A stretch of DNA of 39,583 bases from assembly GCA_019246625.1 (NCBI GenBank), contig JAFAQB010000329.1:1-39583 (forward strand), read 5' to 3'. This DNA comes from Nitrososphaeraceae archaeon (GTDB lineage: Archaea; Thermoproteota; Nitrososphaeria; Nitrososphaerales; Nitrososphaeraceae). Below are positions 1 through 9,269 of the stretch, piece after piece (position 1 is the stretch's first letter; each line of letters starts with the position of its first letter). The notes below the pieces were generated by a model, which was not told the origin of the DNA, ran no database searches, and worked only from the letters and a program-made list of their open reading frames with translations. The position numbers and the translations under genes are program-made.

Positions 1-149
1 AAGTGTAAGAAAGTAGTACTAACAAATAATTTTCTTCCTTTATTTTCATCTGCATTTTATTGGTTTTCACTTGTTTGCATACAGGCCACTAGATCAATAA
101 ACTTTACATATACAATACCATAATATACTTCTTTTATATTTTTAAAAAG

Positions 150-1225
150 TTAAAGCTTTATGTAAAATGCTAACTCAACCTTCCTGTATCGATTTTCAAT
201 TATCTGTTGGAATTTGCTTTCTATCTCTTCTTGCTTCTTTGTTAAAGCTTAATCTGCATGTCTTTTTCATGTAACTTTCCATTAATGAATATACTCATTA
301 TCTTTGCTTTTTCTTTTAATTCTGTAACCTGTTTTTGTTCTCGATTTATAGATTAAAACATGAGATACTTTCCATTCATGGCCATTCGTGGCACTTTTCA
401 CCATGCTTAAGTGGTCCACAAATTCCTCGTTCAAGTGCTCGTTTCAATAATGTTTACCACATGTTAAGAGTATCTTTGGATTAGTTGCAGGGATCATTTA
501 TACCATAATTCATATTTGTAGTTTGTCATAAATCAGGTACTCCAGATTCTCCAATTATCTTTTCTCCATAAGAAGCACGAAAATCCATCCATTCCTTTAG
601 TGAGTTATAGGCTTCAAACGTAATGAAAGTGCAATATTCTTATGTGTCCTGCACAAACACGGAACTTGGCAGAAACAATTTTTTCCCATTCCCTTCAGTT
701 AGCGGAATAACATGCTTCCACTAAAAATCCAGCACCTATCGAATACCAGAGAAAACATTATGCAAACAATTAGCTTGATTTCCTATCTGGATATTCAATT
801 AGTTTACGAATTTCTTCTACCTATTGTCGGTGCTCTATCATTTGCTTTCCTTTGATAAACCTCTTGTTATTTTTCTTCCATCGATATTTAAATCAGTACT
901 ATCACAAAAGTTTTTCAATGTTTTACAAATTCTCTCAAAGTAACAATAGTTATTTTTTATTATTTGCTTTTTTCTGAAAACTACAAAATGTATTATCTAA
1001 TTTAATATCCAGATAAGTCAATTTAATACCTTTTTTCTTTTTCTTTGACCTCAAGTGAATAAAATCTAAGAACTTCTTAACTTCCTTTCATAATATTTTC
1101 GAGTTGTTCAAACTAATAGAATATTTGATTATAGTATATGGTCTTATCTGTTCTTCTGGTTCTTGCTTTAGTATTAGTGTATTTGCTGCAATAGAAGCAG
1201 TTGTTGTATTAGATTTGATCTTCAA
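150..1225 (-). pseudogene. Decayed tyrosine recombinase (integrase) of thaumarchaeal type
   Basis: Read leftward through several frameshifts and stops, this stretch gives in order an N-terminal segment (SNTTTASIAANT), EEIRKLIEYPDR, a remnant of the first catalytic arginine box (FSGIR), LKEWMDFRASYGEKI, RALERG..GPLKHGEKCHEW, and a coiled-coil tail (INGKLHEKDMQ, LTKKQEEIESKFQQIIENRY). The order matches my recollection of thaumarchaeal phage/plasmid-type integrases. These cut and rejoin DNA at tRNA attachment sites during integration of mobile elements. The RHxR region after HEW is not recoverable and no frame stays open, so the gene is dead. It lies just beyond the 3' end of the tRNA-Pro gene, as expected for an element that integrated there. 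Exact ends are approximate; the terminal TAA is at 150-152. Confidence 0.72.
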
Positions 1226-1273
1226 CTTTAACGTAATATATCGAGCGGTGCCTAAGAAAACGACAGATTGACA

Positions 1274-1367
1274 TGGGGCCAGTGGGATTTGAACCCACGA
1301 CCGCCAGCGCCCCAGGCTTATACCTCTTTATGGGATGGTATCCTAGACCAAGCTAGACGATAGCCCC
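1274..1367 (-). tRNA. tRNA-Pro (anticodon GGG) with an 18-nt intron
   Basis: The reverse complement folds as a tRNA. The acceptor stem is GGGGCTA/TGGCCCC with discriminator A, the D arm pairs GTCT with GGAT, and the T arm is GTGGG-TTCAAAT-CCCAC. Read straight through, the anticodon stem does not pair. Removing 18 nt (1318-1335) restores a perfect stem CCAGC/GCTGG around the loop CTGGGGC, with T33 and anticodon GGG. The 3' CCA is not encoded, as is common in archaea. The spliced length is 76 nt. Confidence 0.9.
1318..1335 (-). other. Non-canonical tRNA intron (between positions 29 and 30)
   Basis: The 18-nt insert TCCCATAAAGAGGTATAA sits in the 5' strand of the anticodon stem rather than at the usual 37/38 site. 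The precursor can form a bulge-helix-bulge. The outer helix is CTAGG/CCTGG, the central 4-bp helix is ATAC/GTAT, and the 3-nt bulges are CAT and AAG; cutting each after its second base gives exactly the exons needed for a correct stem. The inner helix is weak, so this is a relaxed BHB substrate for the archaeal splicing endonuclease. Confidence 0.8.
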
Positions 1368-1393
1368 TCCAACAATCAAATTGGAATTACCTC

Positions 1394-1400
1394 TTTTAAA
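1394..1400 (-). promoter_or_regulatory. Probable TATA box of tRNA-Pro
   Basis: TTTAAAA on the minus strand, centred about 30 bp upstream of the tRNA 5' end, which is the usual spacing of an archaeal box A. Confidence 0.45.
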
Positions 1401-1749
1401 CGTACAGTGATTGTTAGCATATACATTGTGTAATTATCAATATATCAACTTATATATTCAAGCGATTGTTATATGGCTCCTTTAACTTAGTCAAGTTTTG
1501 AAATAACATATATATCTAAAGCTGAGTATGTCTAATAGTTTTATGGATATTCTAAAACATTAAGGTATGTCCATCTTTAATTGCATTATATATGTCCCTA
1601 CTTGTATTCTAATTCTAGGGACTATAGATTTGCAAAGTCACGAATTTAGAATCAATTATGAGATCAGAAAAAATGAACATTTATAGCTTAGCTTAGCTGT
1701 TTGGAAACGATGCACTATAAAGATACTCAGCACCAACAGAAACATTTGT
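1401..1749. other. Gene-free AT-rich stretch
   Basis: No open frame with coding character and no RNA fold that I recognise. It lies between the tRNA promoter and the transposase remnant and may be degraded mobile DNA. Confidence 0.5.
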
Positions 1750-2175
1750 AACAGGAAAACGAAAGATCAAGAAGTATTCGTTGACGAAGCTTTGAAGATA
1801 AATGGTTAAGATTATTGTTGGTTATAGTCAGATTATTATAAACCAGTTTAATGTCTGTCTATTTACTACTTCCATTTATTAAAGAAAAGAACCATCTTTG
1901 TATACTATCAGTTCTTTTTGAACAGAGTAGAACTAAATTTGAAAGCAAGTATACCTATACTGACAGAGCATATTGATATAATGATGATACATGTAATTGA
2001 TTAAGTTTCATGTAAGCATATCATCTACGAAACAAATCTCGAATATTATGGAGAGGTTTATTCAGCAAATCAAATATATGATTGATTGAATGTTTTGATG
2101 AGAACTCTAAAATCAACAAATGTGATAGACAGCATGTTGGTAACTGGTTAAGGATGTTTCTCATAGATGTGCATA
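1750..2175 (+). pseudogene. Decayed DDE transposase (archaeal IS6-like)
   Basis: Pieces of a DDE transposase can be read in shifting frames: VDEALKING followed by a broken YWLW-type segment, then KKRTIFVYYQFF, then MERFIQQIK around the expected catalytic glutamate, then KCDRQHVGNWLRMFL. The order fits archaeal IS6-like transposases as I recall them, with the first Asp in VDEAL and the Glu in MERFIQ. Several stops and frame changes interrupt it, so it is inactive. I could not find the element's ends. The subfamily assignment is tentative. Confidence 0.55.
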
Positions 2176-2330
2176 GAACTAGACAGATCCCGAGTTCACA
2201 ATTACCTAATAAAATGTACTTAGTTCAGGTCTGCACAGAATAGAATCTATAGAAGCAGTTCGTAATTTCTATGGTATAGAGTATAAAAAAAGTTATAATA
2301 GCATACAAAAGAAGAAGCAGTAAGGTTCAC

Positions 2331-2468
2331 TTACTTACCTATCTTAAACATCTTTGTCCCACATATGGAACAAATTCCTTGGGTTGCAGGCTTTCCGTTT
2401 TTCATTGTAACCTTTTTCTCATCTTTCATTGATCTTTTTGACTTGCATTTAACACAATATGCTTCCAT
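2331..2468 (-). CDS. 45-aa zinc-ribbon protein (DUF5679-like)
   Basis: This short gene encodes 45 residues with two CxxC knuckles, YCVKC near the N terminus (C5, C8) and ICSIC near the C terminus (C33, C36), separated by a basic linker containing VTMKNGKPATQG. That pattern matches the small DUF5679 zinc-ribbon family, common in archaea and bacteria and of unknown function. The four cysteines probably bind one zinc. An AT-rich TTTTATA element lies about 45 bp upstream of the ATG, so it probably has its own promoter. It stands alone between mobile-element debris and a second zinc-finger gene. Confidence 0.82.
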   Translation of the reverse strand: MEAYCVKCKSKRSMKDEKKVTMKNGKPATQGICSICGTKMFKIGK

Positions 2469-2716
2469 GGCAATGCAAGTAGTTAAGCAGAATAAAAAGA
2501 GCAGGGTATAAAATGATTGTCATAAAGCCTAGAGAGACTTCTCCTTAAATAACTGGATACGATGAGCGTTTGTACGATTTAGAATATCATAATAAAATTC
2601 CTTGCATTAAATTAATCAAATATCACCAGGTACAACCTGATCAACATAATACTTAATCTCACTATATACATTCTGGCTAATCAATGCTTTATGTCTACAT
2701 AATATTGTTTGTCACT

Positions 2717-2845
2717 TTACTTTTGTTCAATAGCAAAAGTAGTATTACTATGAACGTTTTTTATATGATTTTTTAATTCCCCCATACTTCCCCCAACATC
2801 GGCATTACACGATGGGCACCTCCATTTTACTCCAGTAATTCCCAT
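2717..2845 (-). CDS. 42-aa C2H2 zinc-finger mini-protein
   Basis: The ATG frame encodes 42 residues that are essentially one zinc finger: WRCPSCNADV supplies the cysteine pair (C10, C13) and LKNHIKNVH the histidine pair (H27, H32), a C-X2-C-X13-H-X4-H spacing close to classic C2H2. An in-frame stop lies a few codons upstream, so the ATG is the natural start. A DNA- or protein-binding role is an inference; archaeal single-finger proteins are mostly uncharacterised. It may be a lone transcript, since its nearest neighbour glyA starts 138 bp away in the opposite direction. Confidence 0.6.
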   Translation of the reverse strand: MGITGVKWRCPSCNADVGGSMGELKNHIKNVHSNTTFAIEQK

Positions 2846-2982
2846 GTGTAAACTTTGACTACATCACATATACAAGTTACGTTTTATAATCTATAGGATG
2901 CTTTTTATAAAAACGCATGCTCAACTATTATAAATTATGGGATATTTTAAATTAGGAAGAGCAGTGCAAGTTATGTATCTAA

Positions 2983-4323
2983 ATGAGTACAAAAGCATTG
3001 CATGATAAAGTCTTAAGATTGATGAAAGAACATCATGACTGGTTTAATAAATCAATTCCTCTTATTGCCAGCGAAAATATTCCGAGCCCAGCAGTAAGAG
3101 AAGCAATAATATCAGACTTTGGTAATAGATACGCAGAAGGATGGCCGGGGGATAGAGTTTATGCTGGTTGCACTTACATTGATCAAGTAGAGATAATTTG
3201 CAATGATTTAGCAAAAAAAGTTTTCAGAGCCGAATTTGCTGATTGCAGGGCCACATCTGGTGTGGTTGCAAACCTTGCAATTTATGCTGCGTTTTCTAAC
3301 CCAGGTGATTACATGATGGCTGCCTCTATTCCTAGTGGAGGGCATATTTCGCATGGAAAGAAGGAACACTCTGGCACTGCAGGTCTTGTCCATGGATTGA
3401 ACATTGAACACTATCCTTTTTCAAAGGAAGAGATGACAATAGACGTTGATGCTACAAAAAGAAAGATTGAGGAAATGATCCGCAATGGCAAAGTACCAAA
3501 GATAGGAATGTTTGGAGGAAGTTTATTTCTTTTTCCACACCCTGTAAAGGAACTGTCGAATTTTATGCATGACCATGGCATGTACGTTAACTATGATGGA
3601 GCCCACGTTGCTGGACTTATAGCTGGTGGAGAATTTCAAGATCCATTAAAGGAAGGAGCAGATTCCATGACCATGAGCTCACACAAAACCCTCTGGGGAC
3701 CGCAGGGTGGGATTATTGTATCATTCGAAAAACGTGCAGACGCAATCAAGAAAGCAATCTTTCCTGGTAACACTAGCAGTCATCATCTACATCATGTTGC
3801 TGGAAAGGCTATTGCATTAGCAGAATCATTAGAATTTGGAAAAGATTATGCAAAGCAAGTAATCAAAAATGCAAAGGAGCTTGCGGGAGCTTTGGTAGAA
3901 TATGGTTTTAGAGTGCTAGGTGAAAAGCGTGGATATACTGCATCACATCAGATTGCAGTAGACGTTTCAAAATTTGGTGATGGCGGTAGTGTTGAAAAAA
4001 ATCTAGAGAAGGCTAATATAATTTTGAATAGGCAGTTACTGCCAGGAGACATCAAAGCAGGACGACATTATATGCATCCAAGTGGAGTAAGAATTGGAGT
4101 TCCTGAGACAACGAGATTAGGAATGAAGGAAGGTGAGATGAAAGAGATTGCCAATTTTATAAAGCGCGTGGTTGTCAATATGCAAGATCCCAACATTGTC
4201 GCAAAAGATGTTGCTGATTTCAGAAAACAATTCCAAAAAGTTCAGTATACATTTGATAACACATTGGGTGCATACGAGTATATCAATCTGGTGGGTACGA
4301 ATCAGATTTATAATGAACAGTAA
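2983..4323 (+). CDS. glyA: Serine hydroxymethyltransferase
   Basis: A 446-residue PLP enzyme that interconverts serine and glycine while transferring a one-carbon unit to a pterin carrier (tetrahydrofolate or an archaeal analogue), in the cytoplasm. The fold-type I signatures are visible: ASEN near 29-32, DGAHVAGL at 205-212 with the PLP-contacting Asp and His, and the Schiff-base lysine in SSHKTLWGPQGG (K235). GNTSSHHLHH near 260-270 fits the substrate and cofactor loop. Length is normal for archaeal SHMT. A TATA-like ATTTTAAATTA lies about 30-40 bp upstream of the ATG. The gene is monocistronic and faces away from the zinc-finger gene on its left. Confidence 0.96.
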   Translation: MSTKALHDKVLRLMKEHHDWFNKSIPLIASENIPSPAVREAIISDFGNRYAEGWPGDRVYAGCTYIDQVEIICNDLAKKVFRAEFADCRATSGVVANLAIYAAFSNPGDYMMAASIPSGGHISHGKKEHSGTAGLVHGLNIEHYPFSKEEMTIDVDATKRKIEEMIRNGKVPKIGMFGGSLFLFPHPVKELSNFMHDHGMYVNYDGAHVAGLIAGGEFQDPLKEGADSMTMSSHKTLWGPQGGIIVSFEKRADAIKKAIFPGNTSSHHLHHVAGKAIALAESLEFGKDYAKQVIKNAKELAGALVEYGFRVLGEKRGYTASHQIAVDVSKFGDGGSVEKNLEKANIILNRQLLPGDIKAGRHYMHPSGVRIGVPETTRLGMKEGEMKEIANFIKRVVVNMQDPNIVAKDVADFRKQFQKVQYTFDNTLGAYEYINLVGTNQIYNEQ

Positions 4324-4430
4324 AGAATGTTTAGCGTTGATATAGATTTATTTTTCTATTGCGGCTTAAGATCTGACTTATTTTCAAATGATCGATATAA
4401 ATTGATATTTCTGTACGAAATTGCCGTTGA

Positions 4431-7400
4431 TTAACCCATAAATTCTATAAGACTAGATTGTTCTTTCTTTCGCTCCTTGAAGATTAATTTCAATTCCATT
4501 ATTAAAGATTCAACTCTGCTGCGCAGATAATCATTAACTTTGAATTGGTTGCACATATTTGTTGCAATACCAATATATTTTTCAACTGAACCCCTGGTAA
4601 CTGTTTGCAAAAGTTCATTTTCACATCCTAAGCACTTGCCTATAATTGGCATTCTGCGATACTTTTCTCCACATCTGCCGCATCTAAAAGCTTGTGAAGA
4701 ATATGAACGCATATTGCCCATAATATCTGGTAAAATATGTGTAACGAGCACCATTGATACCACCTCATCAGGATCTACTGCATTGATCAGTTTTGCGATA
4801 GCTATCTGCATCTCCAATTTTTCATCCATAGTATTGAGTCTAGAATATGCACTTCTCTGACCATTGGTTGTTATCAGACCAGTAGGGTGTGTAAAGGCAT
4901 AATCAAAAAATTGATTTTCACTTCCAATCCTATTTCTAATAGTTTCTATTTGGTCAGATAACTCTCCAGCTTTGGACTGTTTCCAGGTTGATTCATAAAA
5001 TTCTAGTGGATAAACTGGAACGACATCAACATTATGGGCTTGTCTTTGTACTTCATAGGGCAATACTAGCGGCTGGATTAGTAGAGGTGCATCCATAAGT
5101 CCGCCAATTTTATCAGGCAAGAAGTCGTACGAGAAGTTTAAGAAGGCATCCATAAGTAGAATTAGAGAATCTGCATCGCCATCACAATCTCTGCGTTTTG
5201 CAGAGTGCCAAACAGGTGATGCCAGACAGACCTGTGAATCTGTAAAACCTATGATTCTTCCTATAATACCTACAGAGGTATGTGGCGCTAACCCGACTAC
5301 CATATGTCCCACAAGGTCTTTTTCAGAAGATGCATTATAGAAAGGCTCAAGCCGATATAATTTTACAAGTTCTTCATCAATAAATTTGGCTACATTAAGT
5401 AAATGTTTAGCAGCTTCTAAGGGTATTATTATATCCTGCATTAACAGTTCTACTAACTGATCAGGTAAAGTTAGATCCATACCAAGATAATCTTCATTAT
5501 AGCCTAATTCTCTTAATCTTTCTATACTAGCCATAGTCCATTTTGGTTTAAAATGGGTCAACGGTTCATTTGTTGCGTCAAATCGAATAGTCCCATCCTT
5601 GAAAGTAAAAAGGCTATATTTTTGTCTCAGAACTCCTTTTTCTAGCGGCTCGGCTGCCCTGTCCTTGCTCATAAGAGTCTGGACGCCCTTAAGTGGTTCA
5701 GTTGCTTTGATGTCAAGTTTCCGTTGTACTTCTTCAAGTACTGTATTTAATGGATAGCTAATGGGAGAGTAAGTTTTACCTTGTTTACCACATCTATAGC
5801 ATTGGCTGTTTTTGATATCGGCAATCTCCTCTCTACAAATTATACATAAATTGCGTAGAGGAGTAGGACAACTACAATTATGGCACTGTATTCCAATAGA
5901 AGGGAGTTTGCAATTATTACAAAATCTATTTGCAAGTTCAGTGTAGAATGATTCATCCTTTGCCGCCTTTAAAATATCACGAGTTGCACCACCTCTAGAG
6001 CCAATAGGAAATAATACATGAACTGGTGGTTTCATTTTACGTTCTGCAGCCTTTTCGGGACGCCCAACTCTTACTGCGATCGAAGAGGCAAACTTTGGCT
6101 TAACTTCAATACCTGATGTTTTTGAAATAAACCCTATAACATCTTTTTTATTAATACTCTCAACAGTTAGAGTTGAGAATGACGTCGTTGCTTCTGCTGC
6201 TGGTTCAAACAACAACTTGGCTAGAGAAAATATCTGATCAATATTATCAATAACAATAACCTTGTTTCCATTTTTTACTGAATGAATGACTCCTAGTCGC
6301 TCCAAGATATCTTTTAACTTCGGGTCATCATTAGGTAAACTAATGGAAGAAGAGGTGTAATTATAATCTTCAACAACAGTATTCTGTTGATAGTATATTT
6401 CTTGCTTAGCGAATTTTTCTTTCAATAGTAAAACTTCATCTATAGTGATAGAATCCCAATAGAATGAATATTTTGGATAAAGTGGAATATTTAACCATTT
6501 GCTAATTGCAAAGGCTTCATCAATTGTTGGAACTGTTGCGAAATGTTCCTTTGATAACTGCATTAGCCTTTCTTTGGTCATTTTTTCAGTCAGATCAATT
6601 GATGAAAATGATGGCAATGTTAATAATTTCGCCTTCAATTCTAAAGTCCAAATTTCCTCTACATAACTAGATGGCAGCAGTTGAGCATTATTTTCAAGGA
6701 AATCACCATAACTTATTAGCATATCACCAAGATAAAGTATTTTTTCAATTCTAGGCCGCATCATTATAGCGTGTTCTATTGTAGTTATTTGCATCACACT
6801 GCCATTGTCAAGCCTAACAATAGGAGGTTCGATAGAATCTACAAGTGCTATGGTTGATGCTTTTCCGGGCACATCCATTTTAATTTGAGTCCCAACTACA
6901 ATGGCATCGCTTAATAATACAGGTACAGCTGGATGGATTCCAACAGTTGCGAAACCAGTATTATAACATCTACCATACCTTAACCGGAAGCCTCCAATTC
7001 TCTTTGCCATAGAAAGTACAGGTCTACCAGTAATCACTTCAGACATTCTGTGGTGTACCGCATCGTCATCACCTGTCTGAATTGCTCCCTTAAGGTTCTT
7101 GAGCCAATCCCAGCCATCCAATTTTAATGCTTCGACAAGGTTAACCAACTTTCTACTTCTACCTATAAGCCCGTCATTCATTACTCTTAAAGCACCACCA
7201 CGCACTCTATCGGTAGGGATTCTCTTCATTCCTCGATGACCGACAACTTCTACTGGATCAGTGTCTACACCATTAAGCTCCACGGGCAAACTGACTATAC
7301 ATTTAACTACATCCTCATCTAATACTTTGAACTGAAAATTTCCGACTTCACGTTCATAAATTCTGAGCTCTTCAATGAATCTTCCGGTCTCATCATCATA

Positions 7401-7961
7401 CGAGTTTGCAATGTATTTTTCTACGCCAGCAATTTTTCTTGCGTGGTCTGCTATTAACATAGTAAGCGCAGCCTCAGTTCCTCCCGCGGATCTTATAGGG
7501 CCAGCAAAAGATATCGAAAGATACTGGCTGCCATCAGAGTTATTCTTTAATTGGACGTCAGCAATTCCCTGCAAAGGGGCAACTGTTACACCTTCTGTAA
7601 CAACGGCTAGGCTAACACGAACGGCATTATTCAACCTAGTTTGGAGATCACCAATGCCATATTCTCCTATTGCAATCTCCTCAGCAATTTTAAGTGCAGC
7701 CTTTTCCTTGGTTGTATGCGAAAGTAAAGAACGCAACCTGTTTGCAATGTCAATATTGTGCATTTTTGCAACTCTGTCTGCCAGGTCATAAGCAATCTTT
7801 GTTTCTACAATATCAGAAACATCTAATCCTTTTTTACGTGCCTTTGTAGCTACCTCAAATGCTTGTTGTACATTTTTTAAAATACATTGCTGATAATTCA
7901 AATAATATTGTGGCATATGAATATTTTTCAAAAGAATTTCAGCATCATCTGTCACTTTCAT
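4431..7961 (-). CDS. polC: DNA polymerase D large subunit (DP2)
   Basis: The 1176-residue catalytic subunit of the archaeal replicative polymerase PolD, which extends primers at the fork. The double-psi-barrel active site is seen as RRDCDGDADS near residue 927, carrying the metal-binding aspartates. A cysteine-rich zinc module spans about 673-735 (CNNC, CHNC, CIIC, CYRC), and a second zinc site near 1093-1115 has CGRC and CLGC. The extreme C terminus QSSLIEFMG resembles a PCNA-binding PIP box. No intein is present, unlike several euryarchaeal homologues. The gene starts 9 bp after the stop of GGGP synthase, so the two are almost certainly co-transcribed. Its partner DP1 lies about 4 kb away beyond the origin. 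Confidence 0.97.
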   Translation of the reverse strand: MKVTDDAEILLKNIHMPQYYLNYQQCILKNVQQAFEVATKARKKGLDVSDIVETKIAYDLADRVAKMHNIDIANRLRSLLSHTTKEKAALKIAEEIAIGEYGIGDLQTRLNNAVRVSLAVVTEGVTVAPLQGIADVQLKNNSDGSQYLSISFAGPIRSAGGTEAALTMLIADHARKIAGVEKYIANSYDDETGRFIEELRIYEREVGNFQFKVLDEDVVKCIVSLPVELNGVDTDPVEVVGHRGMKRIPTDRVRGGALRVMNDGLIGRSRKLVNLVEALKLDGWDWLKNLKGAIQTGDDDAVHHRMSEVITGRPVLSMAKRIGGFRLRYGRCYNTGFATVGIHPAVPVLLSDAIVVGTQIKMDVPGKASTIALVDSIEPPIVRLDNGSVMQITTIEHAIMMRPRIEKILYLGDMLISYGDFLENNAQLLPSSYVEEIWTLELKAKLLTLPSFSSIDLTEKMTKERLMQLSKEHFATVPTIDEAFAISKWLNIPLYPKYSFYWDSITIDEVLLLKEKFAKQEIYYQQNTVVEDYNYTSSSISLPNDDPKLKDILERLGVIHSVKNGNKVIVIDNIDQIFSLAKLLFEPAAEATTSFSTLTVESINKKDVIGFISKTSGIEVKPKFASSIAVRVGRPEKAAERKMKPPVHVLFPIGSRGGATRDILKAAKDESFYTELANRFCNNCKLPSIGIQCHNCSCPTPLRNLCIICREEIADIKNSQCYRCGKQGKTYSPISYPLNTVLEEVQRKLDIKATEPLKGVQTLMSKDRAAEPLEKGVLRQKYSLFTFKDGTIRFDATNEPLTHFKPKWTMASIERLRELGYNEDYLGMDLTLPDQLVELLMQDIIIPLEAAKHLLNVAKFIDEELVKLYRLEPFYNASSEKDLVGHMVVGLAPHTSVGIIGRIIGFTDSQVCLASPVWHSAKRRDCDGDADSLILLMDAFLNFSYDFLPDKIGGLMDAPLLIQPLVLPYEVQRQAHNVDVVPVYPLEFYESTWKQSKAGELSDQIETIRNRIGSENQFFDYAFTHPTGLITTNGQRSAYSRLNTMDEKLEMQIAIAKLINAVDPDEVVSMVLVTHILPDIMGNMRSYSSQAFRCGRCGEKYRRMPIIGKCLGCENELLQTVTRGSVEKYIGIATNMCNQFKVNDYLRSRVESLIMELKLIFKERKKEQSSLIEFMG

Positions 7962-7970
7962 TTGCTTCCA

Positions 7971-8711
7971 TCATCTCCTTATAGAGGTGATAATTGAAGA
8001 AAATATACTTTCCCAGTTCTTATCTTTCTCAATAATTGTACCAATTACAATGATGTCTGCACCTGCTTTAGCTATTTCTTTTGCAGTTTCCGGTGTTCGA
8101 ATTCCGCCACCAATAATAAGGATTCCTTCATAATGTTTCCTTACAGACGCCACCATTTGTGGTGAGATATTCTGATTGGCACCCGAACCCGCCTCAAGAT
8201 ACAAAAATCTCATGCCAAGATACTGCGCTGCTAGAGAATACATAATGGCAATTCCTGATTTATTGAAAGGGATTCCGCGAGCATGACCTATAAACCATGC
8301 GGTAGTACCTTCACCTATAATTAAGTAACCAGTAGGTAATGGTTCGATCTTATGTTTCTTTACAGCAAGAGCTCCCAATGCTTGAGCTTCAGTAATAAAG
8401 TAAGGACTTTCTGAGTTAAGCAAAGAGCTAAACAAAATAGCGTCTGCTTTAGGAGACACTCCAGTAACATTGCCAGGAAACAATATCACAGGAATGCTGA
8501 CTTGTGACTTGATACTTGAGACTACCTCCATGAGCTCGAGTTGATCAACCGTAGAAGATCCGCCTACCAAAATTGCAGAAGCCCCTATTTTCTCAGCCTT
8601 CTTGGCAATGCAGGCTGCCTCAGAAGAATTTTCAGTATCTACAAGAGGAAAGCATAATGTTCCATGTTTTTTAATCTCCTTATGAATATAATCCTCTACA
8701 TTATCCCACAT
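7971..8711 (-). CDS. Geranylgeranylglyceryl phosphate synthase
   Basis: A 246-residue TIM-barrel prenyltransferase that joins geranylgeranyl diphosphate to sn-glycerol-1-phosphate, the first committed step of archaeal ether-lipid synthesis. Family signatures are present: GGSSTVD near 50-56, PVILFPGN near 74-81, YLEAGSGA near 171-178, and the phosphate-binding GGGIRTPE near 201-208 followed by GADIIVIGT. Length is typical. It is first in a two-gene leftward unit with the PolD large subunit, so membrane-lipid and replication genes share a transcript. Group I versus group II enzyme cannot be decided by eye. Confidence 0.93.
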   Translation of the reverse strand: MWDNVEDYIHKEIKKHGTLCFPLVDTENSSEAACIAKKAEKIGASAILVGGSSTVDQLELMEVVSSIKSQVSIPVILFPGNVTGVSPKADAILFSSLLNSESPYFITEAQALGALAVKKHKIEPLPTGYLIIGEGTTAWFIGHARGIPFNKSGIAIMYSLAAQYLGMRFLYLEAGSGANQNISPQMVASVRKHYEGILIIGGGIRTPETAKEIAKAGADIIVIGTIIEKDKNWESIFSSIITSIRR

Positions 8712-8847
8712 GTCGCTTCCAAGATCTCAATAGCTGTATACATAATTGTTATCAATGATTCCACGTTCTTTAACTATGTTTCTACAAAAAATTTACCATC
8801 TATATCATAATATTTTTATTCGTTGATATACAGATCAGTATAGCTTC

Positions 8848-9219
8848 ATGAGTAATTATGAATCATATTTTAACATTATTCATAGAGAAATTATTGCAAA
8901 TTCTTTATTTACTGAGAGGCAGATAGATATTATTTATAATCGATTGTCTCATCAAACTGTTCCTAAAAATATAAGCCGTGGTGCATATCACAGACAGTTA
9001 AAGCAGTGCCGGAACAAAATCGTTGGTGTTCTTTATAGTATATTGCTACTGAAATCTATTGGAGCTATCGACCAGCAAACACTTTCTATTCTTGGAACAA
9101 TGTGCGATCAACTGGCCGTGATGTTAGATATAGTGAATAGTGATATTTCTCCTAATAAGGTTACAGATAACGTGATGTCTACTGTAAATGGCATTCTAAA
9201 GAAAATGTGTAAGGTGTAA
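8848..9219 (+). CDS. Conserved thaumarchaeal hypothetical, all-helical
   Basis: I do not recognise a named family. The 123 residues look entirely alpha-helical. A basic central part (SRGAYHRQLKQCRNK) followed by hydrophobic helices could be a helix-turn-helix or a dimerisation bundle. No cysteine pairs, signal peptide or membrane segment are obvious. It is the first gene transcribed rightward toward the origin and is followed 50 bp later by the membrane-anchored winged-helix gene, so the pair probably forms an operon. Position between PolD and the origin suggests, but does not show, a role linked to replication or its regulation. Confidence 0.75.
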   Translation: MSNYESYFNIIHREIIANSLFTERQIDIIYNRLSHQTVPKNISRGAYHRQLKQCRNKIVGVLYSILLLKSIGAIDQQTLSILGTMCDQLAVMLDIVNSDISPNKVTDNVMSTVNGILKKMCKV

Positions 9220-9269
9220 ACTTATCTTTCTCTATAGGAATAAATCACGGTATCGTTCTACATCACGAT

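Noticed and set aside
7375-7791. 138-codon open frame on the plus strand
   Set aside because: Lies antisense inside PolD large subunit; the opposite frame has clear family motifs and this one has none.
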